Positions 1-6,976 of a DNA stretch of 11,667 nucleotides are shown piece after piece. Numbering within the stretch: the stretch's first letter is position 1; every line of letters begins with the position of its first letter. The notes under the pieces were generated by a model. The model had not been told where the DNA came from, made no database searches, and saw nothing but the letters and a program-made list of their open reading frames with translations. The translations under genes were made by a program, and so were the position numbers. The DNA is from Cytophagales bacterium. Its GTDB lineage: Bacteria > Bacteroidota > Bacteroidia > Cytophagales > Cyclobacteriaceae. Location of the stretch: assembly GCA_003454975.1 (NCBI GenBank), contig DMST01000135.1, forward strand, positions 1,747-13,413. The letters run 5' to 3'.

Positions 1-789
1 GGTATGAATGTACACCACGCCAAGTTTTTCTAACTCCCGGGAGAGTAAATCAAAGGTGTCGGGCACCTCCGGATAATCCACCACATCATTGAAGGCTCCG
101 CCCGGCGAAAGCCGAATCCCTACCCGATGAGCCCCAATGGCCTGTATGGTAGCCTGTACCACCTCCAATACAAACCGGATGCGGTTGGCAATAGAACCGC
201 CATACTCGTCCGTACGCTGGTTACTACCAGGAAACATAAATTGTTCGAGCAGATATCCGTTAGCTGAATGTAATTCTACTCCGTCAAAACCTGCCTCGAT
301 GGCATTTTTGGCAGCTTGTACGAATTCCTCACGAGTAGTAGCCAGGTCTTCCGTGGTCATCTCACGGGGTACGGGGTTGGGTTGAAAGCCTTCTTGGTCA
401 GTGTACATCTCGCCAGTGACTCCGATGGCCGACGGACCGATAATTTCTGCCCCTTCGGGCATATTGTTCGGATGGCCTACCCGCCCCATATGCATGAGCT
501 GCATAAATATCTTTGCCCCCTTAGCGTGCACTGCCGTCGTCACGGGCTTCCAGCCTTCTATTTGGTCCTGGTTATAAATCCCAGGAATTCGGGCATACCC
601 TGTACCGTTAGGGCTAGGTGAAGTGCCTTCAGTAATGAGCAAGCCTGCACCAGCTCGCTGCTCATAGTATACCTTCATAATGCTGGTAGGAATGTGTTCC
701 GCAGAGGCTCGATTACGCGTCAAAGGGGCCAAAACCATTCGATTTTTCAGGGTAAGGTCACCCAAGGTACTGGATTCAAAAAGCTTCAT
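1..789 (-). CDS. Old Yellow Enzyme family NADH:flavin oxidoreductase (3' end cut by window)
   Basis: An uninterrupted frame of 263 codons runs from an ATG at 789 to the left edge, where the C-terminal third or so is missing (the family is usually about 360-370 aa). The protein should be an FMN-dependent ene-reductase that uses NAD(P)H to reduce activated C=C bonds, nitro compounds or similar electrophiles in the cytoplasm. It begins MKLFESSTLGDLTLKNR, typical of the family. Visible motifs are APLTR, whose Thr24 corresponds to the FMN-contacting Thr, and LHSANGY, where His174, Asn177 and Tyr179 match the substrate-binding His/Asn pair and proton-donor Tyr of classical OYEs. The stretch with NQRTDEYGGS follows it, which is diagnostic of the NemA-like branch. 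The gene is transcribed away from its right-hand neighbour, with about 480 bases between them. The family call is secure; the physiological substrate is unknown. Confidence 0.95.
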   Translation of the reverse strand, partial: MKLFESSTLGDLTLKNRMVLAPLTRNRASAEHIPTSIMKVYYEQRAGAGLLITEGTSPSPNGTGYARIPGIYNQDQIEGWKPVTTAVHAKGAKIFMQLMHMGRVGHPNNMPEGAEIIGPSAIGVTGEMYTDQEGFQPNPVPREMTTEDLATTREEFVQAAKNAIEAGFDGVELHSANGYLLEQFMFPGSNQRTDEYGGSIANRIRFVLEVVQATIQAIGAHRVGIRLSPGGAFNDVVDYPEVPDTFDLLSRELEKLGVVYIHT

Positions 790-1268
790 CTGTATCTAAT
801 TGTTTGTGAAAAACACCAGAGGAAGAGCCTACCCTGGAGTATTGTTCGCCATCCCGGTAGGCATCTGAGATTTGTATCCTCTTTACCCAAATTTGTCTAC
901 AGGAGTAGCCCAATAGATGGCGGACTTTTGCAACGTGGTTATGTGGAAGCTAATCCTGGCAGCTTGTGTAGTCCTTTACAGTTCCCAGCCGATCATAACC
1001 AATCAGAAAGAGAGATTACCCAGAAGATCACCAGACGTCCCGCCTGACCGAAGCAGGAAATACATGCATTGGCATATATATCAACCCTGCGGACTTGAAG
1101 GGGTGAACAATACACACACAAAAATGAGATCCTAAAGGTGCTGGGTACAAGGGGGAGAAGAAGCTACAACCCTGGTTCTCGCAGGTTGAATTCTGCTAAT
1201 GAGTCCTCCCAGACCAACACCAGCAAGACCATCCATTGCGCGATTTTCAAAACTAAACATCCATAAAA
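790..1268. other. Intergenic region between divergent genes
   Basis: This 479-base stretch separates the divergently transcribed oxidoreductase and cysteine hydrolase, so it should hold both promoters. No convincing gene, tRNA or riboswitch is recognised. The short plus-strand frames here have no family resemblance. One, starting with an ATG at 941, opens with a hydrophobic stretch (WKLILAACVVLY) but then turns into basic, low-complexity residues. A 7-bp inverted repeat lies at 827-862, near the oxidoreductase start. No clear Bacteroidota promoter (TTG ... TAnnTTTG) could be assigned. Confidence 0.5.
827..862. repeat. Inverted repeat upstream of the oxidoreductase
   Basis: GCCTACC (827-833) and GGTAGGC (856-862) are exact reverse complements separated by 22 bases. 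The repeat lies 38-73 bases upstream of the minus-strand oxidoreductase start, which is a plausible place for an operator or a 5'-leader hairpin. A perfect 7-bp pair at this spacing can arise by chance, so the functional reading is weak. Confidence 0.3.
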
Positions 1269-1994
1269 ATGACAATCAAATTCATAATACCTATTGTACT
1301 ATTCTTACTGTCGTTACCTACATGGGCTCAGCTACCCGAACCTGGTTTTAGGCTGGATGACCGGACCGCTTTGGTCATCACCGACCCGCAAATAGATTTC
1401 TTAAGCCCTGATGGGGTTACTTGGGGTGTGGTAGGCAAAAGCGTAACCGCTAACCGCACCGTGGAGCACCTCGAACAGCTGTTCGTCTGGGCAGATCAGC
1501 AACGTGTCCTCACCTTTGTTTCTCCCCACTACTACTATCCGCACGATCACCAATGGGAATTTGAGGGAGTGTTAGAGGCCGTAATGCACAACATTGGCAT
1601 GTTTGACCGGGCGGATCCACTGTCGCTGGAAAACTTTGAGGGCTCAGGGGCAGACTGGATGCCTCAGTACAAGCAATACATTGAAAGTGAAAATACCATA
1701 GTCTGTAGCCCACATAAGGTGTATGGTCCCCAATCCAATGACTTGGTGTTGCAACTGAGAAAAAGGGGCATCGACAAGGTGATCCTGGCGGGCATGTCGG
1801 GCAATTTATGCGTGGATTCCCACCTAAGGGATCTCTTGGAGCAAGGCTTTGAAGTAGCAGTAGTAAGCGACGCTACCGCTTCAGCCATTCTCCCCGATGC
1901 AGGCCTAGACGGCTGGCAAGCCGCCCTGACTAATTACAAAATGCTTTCTAGCAAGGTGTTTTTGACCCAGGAAGTCATACGGTTGAATAAATAA
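1269..1994 (+). CDS. Exported isochorismatase-family cysteine hydrolase
   Basis: The 241-aa protein has a signal peptide (basic/hydrophobic residues 2-17, likely cleaved after WA at residue 20) and then an isochorismatase-like fold. This family hydrolyses amides or enol ethers through an Asp-Lys-Cys triad. Here Asp39 (ALVITDPQIDF), Lys150 (SPHKVYGPQSND) and Cys181 (AGMSGNLCVDSHLRD) sit in the expected order and contexts, including the small-residue turn before the nucleophile. The fold is otherwise normal in length. The signal peptide is unusual, because most relatives (nicotinamidase, isochorismatase) are cytoplasmic; this copy should act in the periplasm. The start has no Shine-Dalgarno site, only an A-rich run, as is normal in Bacteroidota. 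It is a single-gene unit closed by a terminator. The substrate cannot be read from the sequence. Confidence 0.93.
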   Translation: MTIKFIIPIVLFLLSLPTWAQLPEPGFRLDDRTALVITDPQIDFLSPDGVTWGVVGKSVTANRTVEHLEQLFVWADQQRVLTFVSPHYYYPHDHQWEFEGVLEAVMHNIGMFDRADPLSLENFEGSGADWMPQYKQYIESENTIVCSPHKVYGPQSNDLVLQLRKRGIDKVILAGMSGNLCVDSHLRDLLEQGFEVAVVSDATASAILPDAGLDGWQAALTNYKMLSSKVFLTQEVIRLNK

Positions 1995-2017
1995 TCTCAT
2001 CCTAAATAGTAATACCG

Positions 2018-2049
2018 GAGGCTGTTCTTGGAAGTGGACAGCCTCTTTT
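2018..2049 (+). terminator. Rho-independent terminator of the cysteine hydrolase gene
   Basis: A perfect 8-bp stem GAGGCTGT/ACAGCCTC (2018-2025 and 2038-2045) encloses a 12-base loop and is followed by TTTT. It begins 24 bases after the stop codon. The stem is GC-rich and the placement is standard, so the gene is probably monocistronic. Confidence 0.85.
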
Positions 2050-2278
2050 ATACCGAGCCACCACCAGACGAAGGAATAATTTACCTCCAGGGTATTCCCC
2101 CTGTCAAAGTCATATCTACCTACCGTTAGTCACACTTCGGCATGCTCTTCACGTAACGAAAAAGACTGAAATTGGCTTTCGTCAGCCAGGATATTCCTGC
2201 ATCCAAAGGTGTTTAGCAGCGGGCATTTTGTTAGCATTGTAAGCTATCGGAGCTGCGAAATTCTAATTCCCTAAGGCC

Positions 2279-2866
2279 ATGTTTGAAAGAGGAACCCTGC
2301 TGACCATAGAACAAGAACTGCCTAGCTACACCCGGTTGGGACAGGCATTCGAGGTAGGGAACCAAGTACAATTGGTAGACATAGCAAAACCGTACGTGCG
2401 CGAGGTTACGGATTGGCTAGAGGGAGGAGAGGCGATACAGCATCTATTTTTACACTCCGATAAGGACTTCCAATCCATTTACTACTGTGTGCCTAATTTT
2501 GGCGGAGATACAAGGAATGTCATGGTGGCCGACCGATGCAGCAAGATTTTTAGCCGATCGATCCTAAAAATAGAACGGCTGTTCCAAATTCAGGAGCAAG
2601 CGTATTGCATCCTCGAAGGGCACCTGCTGGTCATACTATCTGCCAAACCGCAGGCAGTGGAATTAATAGACCGGGCAAAAACTCAAGGAGAAAAGGAAAT
2701 ATATCGAAAGGATTTAAGTTGGCTATCGGATATCCATGGGGTCTATCAGAATTACCTGGAATATGAACTGCTCATGGAACAGGAGCTCATGAGTATGATC
2801 TATACCACGTATTACTGCGGCTATCTTGCCGTCATTCGTAAGAAATGGAACCTGGAAACCGAGTAG
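2279..2866 (+). CDS. Hypothetical protein (195 aa, unrecognised)
   Basis: No family is recognised. The protein has no signal peptide or membrane segment, so it is probably cytoplasmic. It has a mixed alpha/beta-like composition, with a Tyr/Glu/Leu-rich helical C-terminal part (about residues 145-180) and scattered Cys residues without a metal-binding pattern. Third-position composition resembles that of its neighbours and the frame is open for 195 codons, which argues for a real gene. It lies 229 bases after the upstream terminator, so it should have its own promoter. The stop is followed by about 240 bases before the metal-uptake operator. The start at 2279 is the first ATG in the frame; ribosome-binding evidence is absent. 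Confidence 0.6.
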   Translation: MFERGTLLTIEQELPSYTRLGQAFEVGNQVQLVDIAKPYVREVTDWLEGGEAIQHLFLHSDKDFQSIYYCVPNFGGDTRNVMVADRCSKIFSRSILKIERLFQIQEQAYCILEGHLLVILSAKPQAVELIDRAKTQGEKEIYRKDLSWLSDIHGVYQNYLEYELLMEQELMSMIYTTYYCGYLAVIRKKWNLETE

Positions 2867-3019
2867 GACGCTTCACCAACCAAGGCCTATAAGTCGGCCT
2901 AGATGGAATCCTCCTCCTGCTACCCAAAGCATTGCTCTCCACCGATGAGTAATTAAATCTGGCGCCCCAATACCTTCGAAGTTCTTACCGAGGGTGTCCC
3001 AGCAACAAGTCTTGAAAAA

Positions 3020-3052
3020 GGGGAAATTATTTTGCCACGCCCCCTGTTTTTT
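3020..3052 (+). terminator. Possible weak terminator before the metal-uptake operon
   Basis: GGGG at 3020-3023 can pair with CCCC at about 3040-3043, and a run of six T (3047-3052) follows. The stem is only four pairs with a 16-base loop, so this is a weak candidate for the end of the 195-aa gene's transcript. The remainder of 2867-3107 shows nothing recognisable. Confidence 0.25.
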
Positions 3053-3107
3053 CTTCGATCTCAGGAACAAAAGTCCTCTGAGGGCCATTTATACAAATAT
3101 CGCCCAC

Positions 3108-3132
3108 CAAAATGCAACAATGTTGCATTTTG
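3108..3132. promoter_or_regulatory. Fur-family (probable Zur) operator, 25-bp perfect palindrome
   Basis: The two 12-base arms are exact reverse complements around a single central base at 3120. The core is TGCAACA-A-TGTTGCA, the 7-1-7 geometry typical of operators bound by Fur-superfamily dimers, with A/T-rich outer arms (CAAAA and TTTTG). It lies 26 bases before the proposed first start codon of the metal-uptake operon, and a Fur-family regulator is encoded in the same window. A possible weak promoter (TTG at 3123-3125 and CAAGTTTG at 3146-3153, one base off TAnnTTTG) overlaps the right arm, which would suit repression. Assignment to zinc rather than iron or manganese rests on the neighbouring genes. 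Confidence 0.8.
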
Positions 3133-3158
3133 AAAAACCATTCCCCAAGTTTGCACCG

Positions 3159-3569
3159 ATGAATGACATGCAACGTGGAAATAGCACCAAGAACTTGGGA
3201 TCTACCCCAAGTCCGTTCAGCTTTTTGCTGTTGGTGGCAATGCTATGTTGCGTTTTCAGCCCGATGGTATCCTATGTGAGTTTCCACCTCCATTTTGACC
3301 AGCATTTGGAAGAATGCCAACACCTAGGGCATCATGAAGATTGCCTGGCAACTTGTATACTCCAAGAAACCATTCCAGGGCCTATCGAGGCACTTGGAGA
3401 TCATACTTTGCCCTTATACTACACCTTTTTAGGTCTATTTTACCAAGAGCATACCCGTGTATCTTACTCCCCATTCCTTGCAGAACAGGGAGTGAAGCAC
3501 AAATCCTATTACAACCCACATTATTGTTCCCCAGGGCTCGATTATCGAACTCCTCCTCCCCAAGCTTAG
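3159..3569 (+). CDS. Small membrane-anchored Cys/His-rich protein, first gene of the metal-uptake operon
   Basis: The 136-aa protein has one hydrophobic segment (about residues 20-40) that could be an uncleaved signal anchor or a signal peptide. It is followed by a periplasmic part with a dense Cys/His patch: His43, His45, His49, Cys53, His55, His58, His59, Cys62 and Cys66. The C-terminus ends in RTPPPQA, a Pro-rich tail often seen on small proteins encoded just before Bacteroidota TonB receptors. The open frame extends upstream to 2994, but starting there would place the operator inside the gene. The start is therefore set at 3159 (an alternative ATG in frame lies at 3168; the ATG at 3120 is the centre of the operator). 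It probably binds metal or assists the receptor encoded 126 bases downstream. No named family was recognised. Confidence 0.75.
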   Translation: MNDMQRGNSTKNLGSTPSPFSFLLLVAMLCCVFSPMVSYVSFHLHFDQHLEECQHLGHHEDCLATCILQETIPGPIEALGDHTLPLYYTFLGLFYQEHTRVSYSPFLAEQGVKHKSYYNPHYCSPGLDYRTPPPQA

Positions 3570-3678
3570 ATTGCCTTTCTTCTCATCCAGCTCTTCTTAC
3601 CACATCCCAAGCACTAGACTTAGTCTAAATTAAAGCAGGAGCAACCTGAACACCAGGACAGTTCCTATCAATCTCTTT

Positions 3679-3685
3679 AAAGGAG
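3679..3685 (+). promoter_or_regulatory. Shine-Dalgarno-like site of the TonB receptor gene
   Basis: AAAGGAG ends 10 bases before the receptor ATG at 3696. Such sites are uncommon in Bacteroidota and not seen before the other genes here. It supports the chosen receptor start, although the spacing is slightly long. Confidence 0.35.
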
Positions 3686-3695
3686 TACTCTCTCC

Positions 3696-6107
3696 ATGAA
3701 AATCTCCGTTTCCATTGCCATTGCTCTTTCCTTAACGGTTTGCCTTACGTCTCCAGGCATGGCGATGTACTTCCCTACCGATAGTTGCGAGTACGAAATC
3801 AAGGGTCAAATACTGGATGTGGAAACCGAACAGCCTATTCCTTTTGCCACCCTATTGGTAGAAGGTACTCAAAAAGGGGTGGCCGCTGATGACCAAGGAG
3901 CTTTTGTCTTGGACCACCTGTGTGAAAAGGAATACAACCTGATATTCTCCAGTGTAGGCTATAAAACCGTGAAGCACCACCATGATTGGCATCATGGAAA
4001 AATCAAAATTTACTTGACCCCGTCCGTGTCTACACTAGAGAGTGTAGTGGTAGAGGGCGAAGAGGTAGTGGGTGGCTTGGCTTCGGTATCACTGGAAACC
4101 ATGGACCGGGCCGATCTTGCCACCAAAACCACCCAATCCTTGGCCTCGGCCATCAGCGATATATCTGGGGTAACGCTTATCTCTACGGGCACCAACGTAC
4201 AGTTACCCGTCATTCACGGCCTGTACGGTAACCGCATTCTAATCATCAACAACGGGGTAAAGCACGGCTTCCAGAACTGGGGGATTGACCATGCCCCGGA
4301 AATTGACCTGACAAGCGCCAACCGGATACGGGTACTGAAAGGAGCAGCTGGGGTGCAATACGGCCCGGAGGGGTTGGGCGGAGCTGTAGTAGTGGAGGGA
4401 GATCCGCTGTTGCTATCAAAAAAACTGTACGGAAATGTAGCTACGGGTTACCAATCCAACGGGCAGGGCTACCATGCCCAGGGCCAATTTGGCCGTGGCT
4501 ATGAAAAGTTCAGTTACCATGTGGGGGCAAAGCATATACGCGTAGGGGACCGCCATGCCCCAAACTATATGCTCACCAATTCGGGCATGAATGAACTCTC
4601 GGCCAACGTAGGGCTTCGCTATCACCTGCCGGGTTGGGATTTCAAAGTATACTATAGTTATGTTCAGCAAGAGCTAGGTTTACTGCGATCCTCCGTAGCG
4701 GAAAGCGGCCCGCTGTTTATCCGCTCTCTGGCCGCTGAAGAGCCGCTATTCGTCCGGGAGTTTTCCTACCAAATCAACGAACCGAAACAAACCACCACCC
4801 ACCATCTGGCCAATGCCACCGTGGATTGGTATACGGAGGTAGGAAAGCTCTCCCTGCTGCTGAGTCAGCAAATCAACCATAGAGACGAATTTGATGTCCG
4901 GCGCAATGCCAATTTGCCTATAATTGATCTAGACCTGTTTACTACCCAAACACTACTAACGTGGGATCATACGGCCTTCCACGGGCTAGAAGGCAGAATA
5001 GGCTTCCAATTCTTCTATCAGGATAATAATAATAACCCGGGCACGGGCACGACCCCTTACATCCCCAATTACAACACCTACCGGGGAAGTGCTTTCGTGA
5101 TCGAGAGTTTGCAAAAGAACAATACGACCTATGAGCTAGGCCTCCGCGTAGATTATGAGTTCAACTCCGTACGAGGGCGTGAACTCAATCAAGACCTATT
5201 CCGTAACACCTACGACTTCACCAATGTTACCGGGTCTTTGGGCATGGTGCATGACTTTTCGCAACAGTTACAACTGCGGGTCAATGTAGGGTCTGCTTGG
5301 CGGGCACCTAATATGGCCGAGTTGTACAGTTTTGGTCAGCATAGGTTCAAAACTCAGTTTGGCCTCTGGCGCTACTATGCCGATGAGGAGGGCCGTCTAC
5401 GGACCGACCGGGTACTGACTGAAGAAGACGGAACTTCCGAGTACGAACGAGGTTATAAATGGATCAACGAATTGGCTTTGAACAAGGACGGGAACCAGCT
5501 CACGTTAACGGCCTATGCAAACCTCATTGACAACTTTATCTTTGATAGGCCTATCGCGGTCATTGGCACCATCAGGGGCCCCATGCCCGTGTTTATTTTT
5601 GACCAAACCGATGCTTTATTCCTCGGTACGGACCTCACCTATACCCGTGAGTGGAATCCAAATTGGGAAAGCACATTAGGGGTGAGCTACTTGTGGTCAC
5701 AGAATTTAAGCAAGAACGAACCTTTAATCAATCAGCCACCAATAAATACCCAAGCGGAGGTGGCTTGGAACATGCCCGCGTTTTTCAGTTTGGACCGTTC
5801 CAAGCTGACCGTTCAGGGCGTTTATACCTTTCAGCAGTTTCAAGCTCCTCGTACCATCCCCCCCACGCAGCTGATTTCCGGTGAGGTAGTCGTAACTACG
5901 GATTCGGAGATATTTGATTTCAAGGATGCCCCCGAGGGGTATTTCCTAGGCAACGTGCGGTGGGAGTGGCAACGGGGCGCACTAGGCGGACAGCTGGAGG
6001 TGCGCAATGTATTCAACACGGCTTATCGGGATTACCTCAATCAAATGCGGTATTTCGCCGATGATCCAGGCAGAAACTTTCTCTTTTCAATTCAATACAA
6101 ATTTTAA
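3696..6107 (+). CDS. TonB-dependent outer-membrane receptor, probable zinc/metal importer
   Basis: The 803-aa protein is an outer-membrane gated channel energised by TonB-ExbBD. A signal peptide (residues 1-23) precedes a carboxypeptidase-regulatory-like beta-sandwich domain (about 32-108, with GQILDVETEQPIPFATLLVEGT). A TonB-box-like segment follows (about 114-120, LESVVVE). Then come the plug domain (about 130-235, including the IRVLKGAAGVQYGPEGLGGAVVV signature) and a beta-barrel that ends FLFSIQYKF, with the terminal Phe used for barrel assembly. A His cluster, HHHDWHH (residues 94-100), sits in the N-terminal domain. It is not a SusC-type receptor: it is shorter and no SusD follows. The barrel resembles ZnuD/heavy-metal-type receptors rather than haem or siderophore receptors, but this is a judgement by eye. 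It lies in an operon with the upstream Cys/His-rich protein and the lipoprotein 11 bases downstream, probably repressed by Zur through the palindrome. Confidence 0.93.
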   Translation: MKISVSIAIALSLTVCLTSPGMAMYFPTDSCEYEIKGQILDVETEQPIPFATLLVEGTQKGVAADDQGAFVLDHLCEKEYNLIFSSVGYKTVKHHHDWHHGKIKIYLTPSVSTLESVVVEGEEVVGGLASVSLETMDRADLATKTTQSLASAISDISGVTLISTGTNVQLPVIHGLYGNRILIINNGVKHGFQNWGIDHAPEIDLTSANRIRVLKGAAGVQYGPEGLGGAVVVEGDPLLLSKKLYGNVATGYQSNGQGYHAQGQFGRGYEKFSYHVGAKHIRVGDRHAPNYMLTNSGMNELSANVGLRYHLPGWDFKVYYSYVQQELGLLRSSVAESGPLFIRSLAAEEPLFVREFSYQINEPKQTTTHHLANATVDWYTEVGKLSLLLSQQINHRDEFDVRRNANLPIIDLDLFTTQTLLTWDHTAFHGLEGRIGFQFFYQDNNNNPGTGTTPYIPNYNTYRGSAFVIESLQKNNTTYELGLRVDYEFNSVRGRELNQDLFRNTYDFTNVTGSLGMVHDFSQQLQLRVNVGSAWRAPNMAELYSFGQHRFKTQFGLWRYYADEEGRLRTDRVLTEEDGTSEYERGYKWINELALNKDGNQLTLTAYANLIDNFIFDRPIAVIGTIRGPMPVFIFDQTDALFLGTDLTYTREWNPNWESTLGVSYLWSQNLSKNEPLINQPPINTQAEVAWNMPAFFSLDRSKLTVQGVYTFQQFQAPRTIPPTQLISGEVVVTTDSEIFDFKDAPEGYFLGNVRWEWQRGALGGQLEVRNVFNTAYRDYLNQMRYFADDPGRNFLFSIQYKF

Positions 6108-6118
6108 AGTTCATTAAA

Positions 6119-6730
6119 ATGAGCATGTTAAACAGTGCAAAAAAGTACGGATTGTACACCCTTCTGCTAGGGGGTGCTTTGTTGGCCTCTTGTGATACTG
6201 AGGATCCAGAGCCAGAAAATGAAGTAGAGGTATTTACGGACGTAACCCTCATCTTCACCAACAATGCAGATGCTTCTGATGTAGTACGTGCCAGTGCACA
6301 AGACCCTGACGGTACGGGCGTGCAGGAGTTGGTGATTGAAGACGAAATCACACTTACAGCTGGAGCAACTTACACGTTGACTTTCGAGATCTTGAATGCC
6401 TTGGATGCGGACGATGTAGAGGACTTAGGTGATGAAATTCTAGAAGAAGACAACGAACACCAGTTCTTCTTCCAATTCACCGACGGTGCATTTTCTAATC
6501 CTGCCGGTAACGGCAACTTTGATGATGCCTCTGAGGGCGTGAACTACAACGACCAGGACGAGAACGACCACAATGTAGGTCTTAGCACCGAGTGGACCGC
6601 CGGTGATGCTCAAACAGGCAGCTCTTTCCGTGTGCGCTTGCAGCACCAGCCCGACGTTAAAACTGGATCTACCGGGGTAAACGACGGCGATACTGACTTT
6701 GACTTGGATTTCGTACTGAACATCCAGTAA
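6119..6730 (+). CDS. Acidic lipoprotein paired with the TonB receptor
   Basis: The 203-aa protein has a lipoprotein signal peptide ending in LLASC, with acylated Cys25. It is followed directly by an acidic stretch (DTEDPEPENE) that may favour export to the cell surface. The mature part is very rich in Asp and Glu and reads as a beta-sandwich, with alternating strands such as FTDVTLIFTN and TYTLTFEILN and the segment EDNEHQFFFQF. It matches a family often annotated in Bacteroidota as type 1 periplasmic binding fold proteins, commonly found next to TonB receptors. It starts 11 bases after the receptor stop, so the two are surely co-transcribed. It likely captures or passes on the receptor's substrate. 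A second in-frame ATG at 6125 is possible. Function is inferred from context. Confidence 0.85.
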   Translation: MSMLNSAKKYGLYTLLLGGALLASCDTEDPEPENEVEVFTDVTLIFTNNADASDVVRASAQDPDGTGVQELVIEDEITLTAGATYTLTFEILNALDADDVEDLGDEILEEDNEHQFFFQFTDGAFSNPAGNGNFDDASEGVNYNDQDENDHNVGLSTEWTAGDAQTGSSFRVRLQHQPDVKTGSTGVNDGDTDFDLDFVLNIQ

Positions 6731-6739
6731 ATAATAGAA

Positions 6740-6797
6740 GGGCTGTTTTAAAGAACCCTACAGGCGTGTAGGGAGGCTTTGAGGCAGCCCCCTTTTT
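6740..6797 (+). terminator. Long composite terminator closing the metal-uptake operon
   Basis: A three-tier hairpin follows the lipoprotein stop by nine bases. The outer stem is GGGCTG/CAGCCC (6740-6745 with 6785-6790). The middle stem is TTAAAG/CTTTGA with one wobble pair (6748-6753 with 6777-6782). The inner stem is CCCTACA/TGTAGGG around a GGCG loop (6756-6773). Small internal loops separate the tiers, and TTTTT ends the element. About 19 pairs in all make it a strong terminator. Confidence 0.88.
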
Positions 6798-6918
6798 GTT
6801 GTAGCAGGGCAGGAAATCTGTTTGGCAGTTGGGTTAATTCACTAGGCAATACCAGAGGAAAAATAGGGATAATACCCTTTTGTGAATCAGACTTTCTAGA
6901 AATGCCATTACCTTCACG

Positions 6919-6949
6919 TAGGCAATCCTAAAGGATTTACCTATTTTTT
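6919..6949 (+). terminator. Terminator-like hairpin in the leader of the LCIB-type gene
   Basis: TAGG-C-AATCC (6919-6928) pairs with GGATT-TA-CCTA (6933-6943) around a TAAA loop, leaving a small internal bulge. Six T follow (6944-6949). This is the shape of a Rho-independent terminator, yet it sits only 27 bases before the start codon at 6977, and the preceding operon already ends at 6797. It may therefore be a leader attenuator, or the end of a short RNA from 6800-6920. A direct copy of TAGGCAAT occurs upstream at 6843-6850, and ATTCAC/GTGAAT (6837-6842 with 6882-6887) could form another leader stem. No known riboswitch class was recognised. Confidence 0.5.
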
Positions 6950-6976
6950 GAAGACATCATCAAAAAGAGTTACTAA

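Noticed and set aside
941..1135. Short plus-strand frame opening with a hydrophobic, signal-like stretch
   Set aside because: Beyond the first 18 residues it is basic and low in structure, with no family resemblance or start signal; likely chance in a non-coding region.
1137..1226. GGTGCTGG...CCAACACC ends suggesting a tRNA or riboswitch
   Set aside because: No cloverleaf, T-loop or known riboswitch core could be found; the end pairing contains a mismatch.
2994..3158. N-terminal extension of the Cys/His-rich protein from the upstream ATG at 2994
   Set aside because: It would put the perfect palindromic operator inside the gene and hide the N-terminal hydrophobic anchor behind 55 unlikely residues.
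3237..3254. Near-copy of the right half of the operator (ATGTTGCGTTTT) inside the small gene
   Set aside because: There is no matching left half at the right spacing and the bases encode the hydrophobic segment, so it is probably chance.
3615..3627. 13-bp palindrome TAGACT-T-AGTCTA before the receptor gene
   Set aside because: It is short, differs from the main operator and has no T run; not enough to call an operator or terminator.
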